DNA from: an uncultured Clostridium sp.
GTDB taxonomy: Bacteria; Bacillota; Clostridia; TANB77; CAG-508
Assembly (NCBI GenBank): GCA_947062645.1
Contig: CAMSQT010000013.1
Location: forward strand, 1 to 12,911
DNA: 12,911 bases
Reading direction: 5' to 3'
Below, piece by piece: positions 1-6,334 of the stretch. The notes beneath the pieces were generated by a model. That model saw nothing but the letters and a program-made list of their open reading frames with translations. It did not search any database and was not told the DNA's origin. The position numbers and the translations under genes were made by a program. Position 1 is the stretch's first letter. Each line of letters opens with the position of its first letter.

Positions 1-32
1 ACCGCTTCGGTTTATTCTCTAAAGGATTTTAT

Positions 33-111
33 TGTTTACTTTTCAATGTACTTTTATGTTCCTTTCGTAAGGAACGGATTGAATTATACTATACCTTTTT
101 TTATTTGTCAA
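33..111 (-). promoter_or_regulatory. Downstream promoter (P2) and leader of a probable rRNA operon
   Basis: On the minus strand there is a perfect sigma-A promoter, TTGACA (106-111), 17-nt spacer, TATAAT (83-88), preceded by an A/T-rich stretch that could act as an UP element. Just after the expected start (near 76) is a hairpin with 7-bp arms GTTCCTT and AAGGAAC (58-75), then a stretch at 33-51 containing ATTGAAAAGTAAACA. Similar TTGAAAAnTnAAnA boxes precede 16S and 23S genes in many Firmicutes. Two tandem strong promoters plus this leader suggest an rRNA operon running leftwards, with 16S just outside the window. The rRNA itself is not visible, so the operon identity is inferred. Confidence 0.72.
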
Positions 112-267
112 CACTTTTTGACAAAATTTTAAAAATATTTTTTTAAAACTAAAAAAGTGCAAAATAAAAAACTAGTAATCACTGTTTATATTGTATTCCT
201 TGTGCTTTGTTTTTATTACTAATTTCTTAAGTTTTTTTATTTTTTGTCTGTCGCAAGGTACTTATTT

Positions 268-296
268 ATAATACCATGTTTATTTTTCAAAGTCAA
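268..296 (-). promoter_or_regulatory. Upstream promoter (P1) of the same probable rRNA operon
   Basis: TTGACT (291-296), 17-nt spacer, TATTAT (268-273) on the minus strand. The sequence just upstream of both P1 and P2 shares AAAAAGTGTTGAC, so the two promoters look like diverged copies. The stretch between them (about 112-267) is A/T-rich with no convincing gene. P1 lies about 185 bp upstream of P2, as in tandem P1/P2 rRNA promoters. Confidence 0.68.
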
Positions 297-431
297 CACT
301 TTTTTGCAAACTTTTTATGGAAATTTGTTCCGTCGTTTTCTTTTAGCTTATCATACTCATTCTGTGCTTGGTTCATACGATCTTACAACTCCATATATAA
401 TTCCTTTTAATATAGCTTGTTGAGAGTCTTT
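297..431. other. Spacer between ylmC and the rRNA promoters, no firm gene
   Basis: This stretch holds no gene I can support. It contains a 27-codon ATG-started ORF on the minus strand (293-376) with only a weak, distant GGAG and no recognisable product. It also holds 24 sense codons in frame after the ylmC stop. No terminator hairpin is obvious after ylmC. Confidence 0.5.
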
Positions 432-665
432 TCATATTTCTACTAATATTAAGTCATCTCCAATGCACTTAATGTTTTGCCATGGAATTACAATTTCATT
501 ATTTTGTGAAAATAAGTTTAATACCTTATTACTTCCCGGAACAATAATAGAAGTTATTGTTCCAGTTTCTAAATCTGCACAAACATCTTGCACATATCCT
601 AATCTTTTCCCATTATTAATATTTACCACTTCTTTGTGTTTAAAATCCAAACCTTTATCTTGCAT
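432..665 (-). CDS. ylmC: PRC-barrel domain protein, YlmC/YmxH family
   Basis: This is a 77-residue soluble protein filling one PRC-barrel fold. It shows the family pattern: KEVVNINNGKRLGYV near residues 9-23, a DLETGTITSIIVPG strand pair in the middle, and the C-terminal EIVIPWQNIKCIGDDLILVE. YlmC/YmxH proteins are small, conserved in spore-forming Firmicutes and often annotated as sporulation proteins; their biochemical role is not established. The frame stays open for 33 more codons upstream, but the ATG at 665 has a strong AAAGGAG (674-680) eight bases away, and the extension is Arg/Lys-rich and unlike the family, so 665 is the chosen start. It ends in TGA and is followed in frame by 24 sense codons. 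The gene lies last in a row of small minus-strand genes, next to the rRNA promoters. Confidence 0.88.
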   Translation of the reverse strand: MQDKGLDFKHKEVVNINNGKRLGYVQDVCADLETGTITSIIVPGSNKVLNLFSQNNEIVIPWQNIKCIGDDLILVEI

Positions 666-722
666 TTTTTCTTCTCCTTTTATTTTCTTCTTCCTTATAT
701 ATATTCTACTAACAAAATAATA

Positions 723-744
723 AGAAGTAATTTTCATTACTTCT
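723..744 (-). terminator. Stem-loop between the DUF6429-like gene and ylmC
   Basis: A 9-bp perfect stem, AGAAGTAAT and ATTACTTCT, with a GAAA loop on the minus strand. It lies 23 bases past the stop of the upstream gene and is followed by TATTATTTTG. The stem is A/T-rich and the T tract is interrupted, so it may be a weak terminator or an attenuating or processing hairpin rather than a full stop before ylmC. Confidence 0.5.
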
Positions 745-767
745 CTAATCCTTCCTAATCTCATATC

Positions 768-1010
768 TTAATTTTCTTTAATATTATACTTTATCATTAT
801 TTCCTTTGCTTTTTCCAGTCCTTCTTCTGTTAAGTAGATAGATTTTGCTTTATGCGTGCTACCGCCTATTAAATGTTCATCTTCTAGTGCATTTAAAATG
901 TCAAAATCATTTCCTTTCCATGCTCTATGAAATTCTCCGTATGGTTCTTTTTCTACCCACGAATTTAAATACAATAATAGTAGTGTTAATTCTTTTATTT
1001 GTTCTTCCAT
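768..1010 (-). CDS. Small DUF6429-like protein
   Basis: An 80-residue protein with no signal peptide or membrane segment. The pattern is an N-terminal hydrophobic helix (KELTLLLLYLNSW), an aromatic and acidic middle (AWKGNDFDILNAL), then a short hinge and KSIYLTEEGLEKAKEIM at the C-terminus. This resembles DUF6429, a small family of unknown function. The last segment looks like the wing and final helix of a compact winged-helix domain, but no nucleic-acid binding can be claimed. ATG at 1010 is preceded by AGGAGAG at good spacing. It starts 35 bases after the stop of the 71-residue gene upstream and probably shares its promoter. Confidence 0.8.
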   Translation of the reverse strand: MEEQIKELTLLLLYLNSWVEKEPYGEFHRAWKGNDFDILNALEDEHLIGGSTHKAKSIYLTEEGLEKAKEIMIKYNIKEN

Positions 1011-1045
1011 CTTCTTACTCTCCTAATAAAAATTTTGCATGTTCT

Positions 1046-1261
1046 TTATAAATAAGTATTTGAATCTCTCTGTATGTATACATTTCTTGAATCATTTTTG
1101 TTTAAAGACATATCCTTAATTTCTGTAAAAATAGATATTAATTCCTTCGAAACATTATCTATACTCTTAAAACCATCATACTCTCTATTAAATTTTTGTA
1201 AATCTGGTCTATAATAATATATTTCCTTATTTTTTGTTTTTTGCTTAATTTTATTTGCCAT
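1046..1261 (-). CDS. Small basic protein of unknown function
   Basis: A 71-residue protein I do not recognise. It is Lys-, Asn- and Tyr-rich with no membrane segment. The N-terminus is strongly basic (KIKQKTKNK), the centre has YYYRPDLQKFNREYDG, and the rest is predicted helical and polar. A TTG two codons earlier (1267) is possible, but ATG at 1261 sits at normal distance from a GGGGG ribosome site (1268-1272), so it is preferred. It is the first gene after a perfect sigma-A promoter and precedes the DUF6429-like gene by 35 bases, so the two probably form an operon. The promoter, ribosome site and lack of overlap with another gene argue that it is real. Confidence 0.6.
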   Translation of the reverse strand: MANKIKQKTKNKEIYYYRPDLQKFNREYDGFKSIDNVSKELISIFTEIKDMSLNKNDSRNVYIQRDSNTYL

Positions 1262-1269
1262 ATTCAACC

Positions 1270-1291
1270 CCCATAATATAACTTTTATGGG
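1270..1291 (-). promoter_or_regulatory. Inverted repeat covering the transcription start and ribosome site
   Basis: CCCATAA (1285-1291 on the minus strand) and TTATGGG (1270-1276) form a 7-bp inverted repeat with an 8-nt spacer. One arm touches the -10 box and start point, and the other includes part of the GGGGG ribosome site. It could be an operator for a dimeric repressor. A hairpin is less likely because the left arm would be only partly transcribed. Confidence 0.45.
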
Positions 1292-1320
1292 ATTATATCA
1301 TGTCTAGTATCTTTTGTCAA
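1292..1320 (-). promoter_or_regulatory. Consensus sigma-A promoter for the small-gene operon
   Basis: TTGACA (1315-1320), 17-nt spacer, TATAAT (1292-1297) on the minus strand, matching consensus at all 12 positions. The start would be near 1285, giving a leader of about 24 bases before the ATG at 1261. Confidence 0.85.
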
Positions 1321-1375
1321 AAAATGTCATTTTTTCAAATATGTTAATTTTTCAACCAAGATGTGTTTTTATTCT

Positions 1376-2371
1376 TCAGTTTAATTCATTATTAGAATTT
1401 AACATTTTTATAACTTTATCAAAATCGCTTTCTAGTTGTTTCATTTCTCTTTCTCTATATAATTCAAATTCTTTTTCTGCTTTTTCAATTGCTTCTTTAT
1501 GTGATATTTTTCCATTACCTTCGAGTAATTTTCTTTTATTTTGTATGATTTGATTATCAAGTTCCTCTATCCAATCATTCATTGTCATTGCTCTTTGTTC
1601 TAGTGCTTGGAATTCTGCATAATCTAAAAATTGAGAAACTAATAAATTTAGCCTTTGTAATTCAATTTCTGAAAGATAATTTTTAGCAATTTTTACATCA
1701 TCAACTGTTACATATTCTCCTTTAAAATTAGTCATTCCAACAAATGGCTTTTCATTATCAACTCTTTCATATATTATTTCTGCTGCTGTATGTTCATGAA
1801 CTGCATAATAAAGCTTATTTTGGACTGTTGCAAAAAACTTTTTCGTTAAGTCAGAACGTGGGTCATAATCTATTGAAGTAGCATATATATCTGTAACTTG
1901 TTGATAAAAGTTTCTTTCAGATGAACGAATATCTCTAATTCTTTGCAATAATTCTCTGAAATATCTATTTCCACCTTGTTTTAGTCTTTCATCATCAAGA
2001 GCAAAACCTTTTTGAATATATTCATGCAATCTTTGCGTTGCCCATACTCTAAATCTTGTAGCAACTTGTGATTGTACTCTATATCCTAATGCTATAATCA
2101 TATCTAAATTATAATGGTCTATATTTCTTTTTACTTGTCTATTACCTTCATTTTGAACTAATAAGAATTTCTTATTAGTTGAATCATTGTTTAATTCCTT
2201 ATCCTTATAAATATTTTTTATATGCATAGAAATATTTTCTTGAGTTGTTTTATATATTTCTGCAATTTGATTTTGAGTTAGCCATATATCCTCATCTACA
2301 AATCTAACAGTAACTTTCGTAATCCCATCTTCGTCTTGATAAATTATTATATTATTCTCTTTCCTATCCAT
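1376..2371 (-). CDS. RhuM family protein
   Basis: A 331-residue protein of the RhuM (virulence RhuM) family, whose biochemical role is unknown. The N-terminal part reads WLTQNQIAEIYKTTQENIS (30-48), a helix-turn-helix-like motif as in Bro-N/ORF6N/KilA-N-type DNA-binding domains. It is followed by IDHYNLDMIIALGYRVQS (84-101) and FRVWATQRLHEYIQKGF (107-123). The second half carries FATVQNKLYYAVHEHTAAEI (180-199), then IAKNYLSEIELQRLN and a charged C-terminal coiled-coil-like helix rich in Glu and Lys. Family members occur in Salmonella islands and scattered through gut bacteria and prophages, suggesting horizontal spread. ATG at 2371 has GGAGG six bases upstream. The gene has its own promoter and an unusual hairpin-filled leader, and no partner gene is directly attached. 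Confidence 0.9.
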   Translation of the reverse strand: MDRKENNIIIYQDEDGITKVTVRFVDEDIWLTQNQIAEIYKTTQENISMHIKNIYKDKELNNDSTNKKFLLVQNEGNRQVKRNIDHYNLDMIIALGYRVQSQVATRFRVWATQRLHEYIQKGFALDDERLKQGGNRYFRELLQRIRDIRSSERNFYQQVTDIYATSIDYDPRSDLTKKFFATVQNKLYYAVHEHTAAEIIYERVDNEKPFVGMTNFKGEYVTVDDVKIAKNYLSEIELQRLNLLVSQFLDYAEFQALEQRAMTMNDWIEELDNQIIQNKRKLLEGNGKISHKEAIEKAEKEFELYREREMKQLESDFDKVIKMLNSNNELN

Positions 2372-2405
2372 ATATTTCCTCCATTAAATATTTATTATCA
2401 TTTTC

Positions 2406-2643
2406 AACTATTCAAAAATTCCGAATAGTTAAAATGCTTTTGTTTATAATTTTATCTATCATATTCATAATAAAAATTTCATTTTAAGTTGGTTACTTTT
2501 TCTAACCAACTGTTTTTTGTATTTTCGACTGGTAACAAATTGTTACCAATTCATTCTTATTTTGTTTTTTCTGCATTTTTATCGTTTTGCCAGCGTCGGC
2601 AAAATGTTCAAATTCTTCAACTGTTCAGAATTTCCGAACAACT
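2406..2643 (-). repeat. Array of five distinct stem-loops in the rhuM leader
   Basis: Five inverted repeats in 238 bases, listed in minus-strand transcript order. H1, 2619-2643: 8-bp stem including two G-U pairs, 9-nt loop. H2, 2585-2604: TTTTGCC/GGCAAAA, 6-nt loop. H3, 2530-2548: TGGTAACA/TGTTACCA, 3-nt loop. H4, 2487-2511: AGTTGGTTA/TAACCAACT, 7-nt loop. H5, 2406-2430: AACTATTC/GAATAGTT, 9-nt loop. H1 and H5 are diverged copies; H2 to H4 have unrelated stems. All lie downstream of the promoter at 2667-2695 and upstream of the rhuM ribosome site, so they would be transcribed. None is followed by a clean T tract, so they are not ordinary terminators. Confidence 0.75.
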
Positions 2644-2666
2644 AAAATTCATTTTTATCTTCTATA

Positions 2667-2695
2667 TTTATATCACATCTCAAACATATTTTCAA
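2667..2695 (-). promoter_or_regulatory. Sigma-A promoter for rhuM
   Basis: TTGAAA (2690-2695), 17-nt spacer, TATAAA (2667-2672) on the minus strand. The start would be near 2660, giving rhuM a leader of about 290 nt that contains the five stem-loops. Confidence 0.65.
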
Positions 2696-2736
2696 TAGTT
2701 TTTGCGAATTTTTGTTCTTTTATTTTTGTAATCTAA

Positions 2737-2760
2737 AAGAGCATCTTTTCTTATGCTCTT
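2737..2760 (-). terminator. Terminator of the DUF285 repeat protein gene
   Basis: An 8-bp stem, AAGAGCAT and ATGCTCTT, with an 8-nt loop, followed on the minus strand by TTAGATTAC. It sits 28 bases past the gene's stop. It separates this gene from the rhuM promoter. Confidence 0.6.
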
Positions 2761-2788
2761 CCTAGCCTATTATTGCATTTTTTGTTTT

Positions 2789-3971
2789 CTATTTCAATGT
2801 AGTCGTACTTGTTCCACAATAATTAAACATACCTTTATTGTTTGGAGCAATTTTCCAATTCTGTCCTACATATATTTTCTTTAAATTCCTACTTTCGCTA
2901 AACATGCCACCCATATCGCTTACTTTTCTTGTATCAAAACTGGATATGTCTAATTCTTCTAATTGACTAACTTTAGAAAACATCGTTTGCATAGTTGTTA
3001 CATTAGATGTATCAAAACTTAAAACATTTAATGAGGTTAATTGCGAACATCCGCTGAAACATTGCCTTCATATTTGTCACATTGCTTGTATTAAAATTGG
3101 ATAAATTTAATCTAGTTAGACTGTTACATACAAAAAACATCGTTTGCATGTTAGTTACTTTACTTGTATCAAAACTTGACACATCTAATTGGGATAAAGC
3201 TGTCATATTAGCAAACATAGATCCCATACTAGTTACGTTACTTGTATCAAAATTTGACACATCTAATTTCGTTAACTTATTACAACTATGAAACATAGCA
3301 TACATATTCGTTACATTAGATGTATCAAACTTAGATACATCTAAATCAGTTAAATTATTGCATTGTAAAAACATCCATCCCATGTCTGTTACACTACTTG
3401 TATCAATTTCACTTGTTTTAATAGTAGTTAACGCATTACAATTTAAAAACAAACCATGCATAGTAGTTACATTACCCATTTCTACGTTTGTCATGTCAAC
3501 CGTTTCTAATTGTTTTAGGTCACTAAAAAAATACGCCATATACTCTGGTGCTACTGGATCTACAAATTCTGCGTGTCGTATTTGAGCACAATCGTCATAC
3601 CATGGTGTAGTTGGTTCTTCTACACCATCTGTATTATCTCGAGTAAATGTTTCCCCTTTTACATTTCCATAAATTTTTCCACCACCAGCTATTGCCTTTT
3701 CCTCTGTCGTATAAAATTTTAATGTGTTCCCTTCTAATGCTACCCATATTCCAGTAGGAACCGGTTTTGGTTTGTTTTTATCATATGTTTCTTGGTATAT
3801 TTGTTCTATGTTTTTTGTTTGATAGTTTTTTTGTATTTCCCCTACTTGTCTTTTTTGTACTGTTATTTTTTCTGTTTGTTGACTATAGATTAAAACTAAA
3901 ACAATAAGAAAAAACAACATAGATATCACTATAAACAATGTTACAGAACCTTTCTCATTTGCCTTTTTCAT
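2789..3971 (-). CDS. DUF285/BspA-like membrane-anchored repeat protein, split by one +1 frameshift
   Basis: With one base skipped at 3053 this reads as a 393-residue protein (306 codons from 3971 to 3054, then 87 from 3052 to 2792, stop at 2789). The N-terminus has a basic start, then one hydrophobic helix (about 10-30, GSVTLFIVIS onward) that anchors it or resembles a prepilin-like leader. A linker and a non-repeat domain follow (about 70-165), then 26-residue DUF285 repeats of the form MxxMFxxCxxLTxLDVSxFDTSNVTN. Such repeats form leucine-rich-like solenoids on surface proteins of gut bacteria and mycoplasmas. The Met of MxxMF recurs at 171, 197, 223, 249, 275, 301, 327 and 353, and the 26-residue spacing continues unbroken only if the extra C at 3053 is skipped. 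There is no LPXTG motif. ATG at 3971 has AGGAG eight bases upstream. Without the shift the product stops at residue 319. Confidence 0.82.
2890..3465 (-). repeat. 78-bp tandem repeats encoding DUF285 units
   Basis: About eight tandem units of 78 bp, seen on the plus strand as recurring blocks such as CTTGTATCAAAACTTGACAC. They encode the 26-residue units of the surface protein. Similarity between units is high enough that recombination could change the copy number. One unit carries the frame break at 3051-3053. Confidence 0.75.
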
Positions 3972-4019
3972 ATTTTTTCTCCTATTATAAATATAAAATA
4001 ATTTCTAGCTTATGGTTGT

Positions 4020-4048
4020 ATTGTATCAATTGTTTACCTAATTGTCAA
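4020..4048 (-). promoter_or_regulatory. Sigma-A promoter for the DUF285 repeat protein
   Basis: TTGACA (4043-4048), 17-nt spacer, TACAAT (4020-4025) on the minus strand, about 50 bases upstream of the start codon. The stretch from 4049 to 4171 holds no gene I can support. Confidence 0.78.
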
Positions 4049-4171
4049 TTAAATTAATTGTAGGTTTGTCAAACATTATGTCACACTTTATTTAAAACAT
4101 ATACTTTGGAATACCTATTTTATAAAAATAGAAGGTGCTACTCCTATATTATGATATGGACACTTATATAC

Positions 4172-4211
4172 AAAAAACTCTCCAATCCAAATTAGGATTG
4201 AAGAGTTTTTT
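4172..4211 (-). terminator. Rho-independent terminator of the HD-domain gene
   Basis: A long stem, AAAAAACTCT plus CAATCC paired with GGATTG plus AGAGTTTTTT, with one mismatched position and an AAATTA-type loop. It lies 13 bases past the HD gene stop. The A and T runs on both sides would let it work in both directions. Confidence 0.85.
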
Positions 4212-4224
4212 AATTACAAACTTT

Positions 4225-5394
4225 TTAATCTTCTAGGTCATCTAATTGCAGTTTTTTAGCATATTGTCTAAAATAATTAAACAACTGCATACAAACAGGA
4301 GTTAAAGCTACTTGACCACTTTCAATTCCTGGCAATCTTCTTTCGATTGCTCCTTTGAAATAAGGATCTCTAGATCCTAGCACATACTGTCGCCAGCATT
4401 CTGCATCTGCTGATAAATAGTCTCCGCCTTTTATTACTCCTTTGTGTTTTTCTACATTTTCTGGTTCTTCAAACATAACCTCTTTTAACTTTTTTGTTAA
4501 AAACTCTGGCATTACAGAATATATATTTTTCTCAAGTGCTTTGGCCTCATACTTTTCTGTTGCCTCTCTAAAACCTGGTATTTCATCCTTAATAGGAGAT
4601 GGTATATCAGTTGTCCACGCTTCTGCTATGTCATGAAAGATTCCCATAAAAAATCTGTCTGTTGCAAGTTTTTCATTATTAGGTTCTTGCTCAAGACTTA
4701 TGAAATAAGAAAAACATGCTGTGTCAAACAGATGCCCTAAAATAGAACATTCTTGTAAATATCCTAGTTCACACCATCTTATATGATTTCTTAATTCAGA
4801 ACCAGAAATAAACTGTAACAGTTTAAATATTTCTCCTTCTGAATTGAAAACTTCTTTAAATCCCGGCATCCCATAAAATTCTCGTGCTTCTTCAGAAATA
4901 TCTATTAATTTCTTAGAGGCCTGTTCCGAAGAATACTGTCTCATTAATTCTTGACATTCTATATAGGTCGCAATTTTAGTTGCAGCCCGATAAATTTCTT
5001 CTTCTTGTGTACCAATGGATTCTGACAAGAAATTAGCAAATTCCTCATCGGCAAAATCGCTAATTTTTTTCTTAGTCACTTTTTTTAACTCATTTTTGTT
5101 TATGTTAGCTGTTAAGAAAATTTCATCATATTTTCGTTTTGGTGTGTTAAAGACGACATATACTTTCTGAAAAGCTCTATAAAGAGCTATTTTAGGGAGA
5201 CGTTCCCATGTTACATAACTTTCTTCATTCTCCGCATAACTAGCTAATATATAAGCTATTATGCAGTTGAGTGCTTGCTTATTTAGCTCATTATAAATCC
5301 CTTTAGAAATAATGCCTGTCCATCTCCGCATTTGGTTGAGTCTTTTAAAAACCTCATTGCTTGCTTTTACTTGTTTGTAATTTAATTGTAACAT
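4225..5394 (-). CDS. HD-domain protein, YfbR-like 5'-nucleotidase superfamily
   Basis: A 389-residue cytoplasmic protein. The N-terminal half is helical with conserved-looking KGIYNELNKQALNCIIAYI (31-49) and EEEIYRAATKIATYIE (131-146). The C-terminal half carries an HD_3-type metal phosphohydrolase core: H221 in LGHLFDTACF, H254-D255 with E258 in GIFHDIAEAW, and acidic residues in KGGDYLSADAE (322-332). Relatives include YfbR-type deoxynucleoside 5'-phosphatases, but the substrate here is unknown and the extra N-terminal half makes a simple YfbR assignment unsafe. ATG at 5394 is preceded by AAAAGGAGG at six bases. The gene is a single unit with its own promoter and terminator. It contains the only two CGG codons in the window that appear to be read normally: R23, whose following base is A, and R136. 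Confidence 0.82.
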   Translation of the reverse strand: MLQLNYKQVKASNEVFKRLNQMRRWTGIISKGIYNELNKQALNCIIAYILASYAENEESYVTWERLPKIALYRAFQKVYVVFNTPKRKYDEIFLTANINKNELKKVTKKKISDFADEEFANFLSESIGTQEEEIYRAATKIATYIECQELMRQYSSEQASKKLIDISEEAREFYGMPGFKEVFNSEGEIFKLLQFISGSELRNHIRWCELGYLQECSILGHLFDTACFSYFISLEQEPNNEKLATDRFFMGIFHDIAEAWTTDIPSPIKDEIPGFREATEKYEAKALEKNIYSVMPEFLTKKLKEVMFEEPENVEKHKGVIKGGDYLSADAECWRQYVLGSRDPYFKGAIERRLPGIESGQVALTPVCMQLFNYFRQYAKKLQLDDLED

Positions 5395-5474
5395 AAAAAT
5401 CCTCCTTTTAAATTTTTGTCTTCTTGCTAGGCACTTGATGTCCCGTAAAGAAGTTAATACTAGTTACTTTTTAT

Positions 5475-5503
5475 ATTATATCATCTTTTATGTTTACTGT
5501 AAA
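5475..5503 (-). promoter_or_regulatory. Sigma-A promoter for the HD-domain gene
   Basis: TTTACA (5498-5503), 17-nt spacer, TATAAT (5475-5480) on the minus strand. The palindrome GTTTAC-A-GTAAAC (5492-5504) covers the -35 box and could be an operator. The leader of about 70 bases contains CTTCTT and AAGAAG arms that could form a weak stem-loop. I see no known riboswitch fold. Confidence 0.72.
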
Positions 5504-5524
5504 CCACTTATTCAATTTTTTATT

Positions 5525-6302
5525 TTAGCGATAAAACCTCTTTATATGCACAATAGCACTTTTCTCTAGTCTAGAAACTTGTGCTTGTGAAATACCAATT
5601 TCGTCAGCTACTTCCATTTGCGTTCTTCCATCAAAAAACCTTTTTACCACAATCATTCTTTCTTTTTCGTTTAATTTTTGCAAAGCCCCTTCAATTGCCA
5701 TTTTTTCTGTCCACATTTCATCCGTATTTTTACTATCTTTTACTTGATCCATTACATAAATACTTTCTGCACCATCGCTATAGACTGGTTCTTGCAATGA
5801 TACTGGATCTTGAATCGCATCAAAGCTAAAGGCAATATCTTCTTTTGTTACGCCTAATTCTTTTGCTATTTCGTCTATTTTGGGTTCTTTTCCCTGTTCT
5901 TTGGTATACCTTTCTTTAAATTGAATGGCTTTATAAGCTAAGTCTCTTACTGACCTACTAACTCGTATGCTATTGTTATCTCTTAAATATCGTTTCACTT
6001 CTCCGTACAATCATTGGTACAGCATAAGTGCTAAATTGTACGTTTTGGCTCAAATCAAAATTATCAATTGCTTTGATTAATCCTACACATCCCACTTGAA
6101 ATAAATCGTCTGCTGCTTCTCCTCTTCCATAAAATCTTTGTATCACACTTAATACTAATCTTAAATTTCCATTAATGAATGTAGTTCTTGCTTCTTCGTC
6201 TCCTGCTTTTATTTTTACAAATAGTTCTTCTTTTTCTTCTCTACTTAACACGGGTAATTTTGATGTGTTTACACCACATATTTCTACTTTGTTGTTTAAC
6301 AA
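5525..6302 (-). CDS. sigG: RNA polymerase sporulation sigma factor SigG, split by one +1 frameshift
   Basis: Skipping one base at 6005 gives a 258-residue protein (99 codons from 6302 to 6006, then 159 from 6004), close to the 260 residues I recall for B. subtilis SigG. The N-terminus NKVEICGVNTSKLPVL is diagnostic of SigG rather than SigF. Region 2 follows with NGNLRLVLSVIQRFYGRG, DDLFQVGCVGLIKAIDNF and FSTYAVPMI, then RYLRDNNSIRVSRS, region 3 (IQDPVSLQEPVYSDGAE) and the region 4 helix-turn-helix TQMEVADEIGISQAQVSRLE. SigG directs late forespore transcription. The start is TTG at 6302, preceded by AAAGGAGG at eight bases and matching the family N-terminus. The break falls at zero-frame codon CGG (6003-6005) inside the conserved PMIxGE motif, and without the shift translation ends nine codons later. 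A SigF/SigG-like promoter lies upstream. The usual sigE-spoIIGA neighbours are not in this window. Confidence 0.9.
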
Positions 6303-6334
6303 AAGAAAAACCTCCTTTAGAATTACTTATTTTA

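Noticed and set aside
293..376. 27-codon minus-strand ORF overlapping the upstream rRNA promoter
   Set aside because: Its only SD-like sequence is weak and too distant, it overlaps a -35 box, and nothing in it is recognisable.
432..2371. TGA read as Trp throughout (mycoplasma-type code)
   Set aside because: ylmC and rhuM end at TGA at the expected family lengths, and the long genes contain no internal TGA.
2406..2643. CRISPR array or integron attC array
   Set aside because: The units are inverted, mostly unrelated in sequence and lack constant direct repeats; there are no cas genes or integrase nearby.
2789..2992. Separate 67-residue DUF285 gene
   Set aside because: Its Met is an internal MxxMF motif in register with the upstream repeats after the one-base shift; no ribosome site precedes it.
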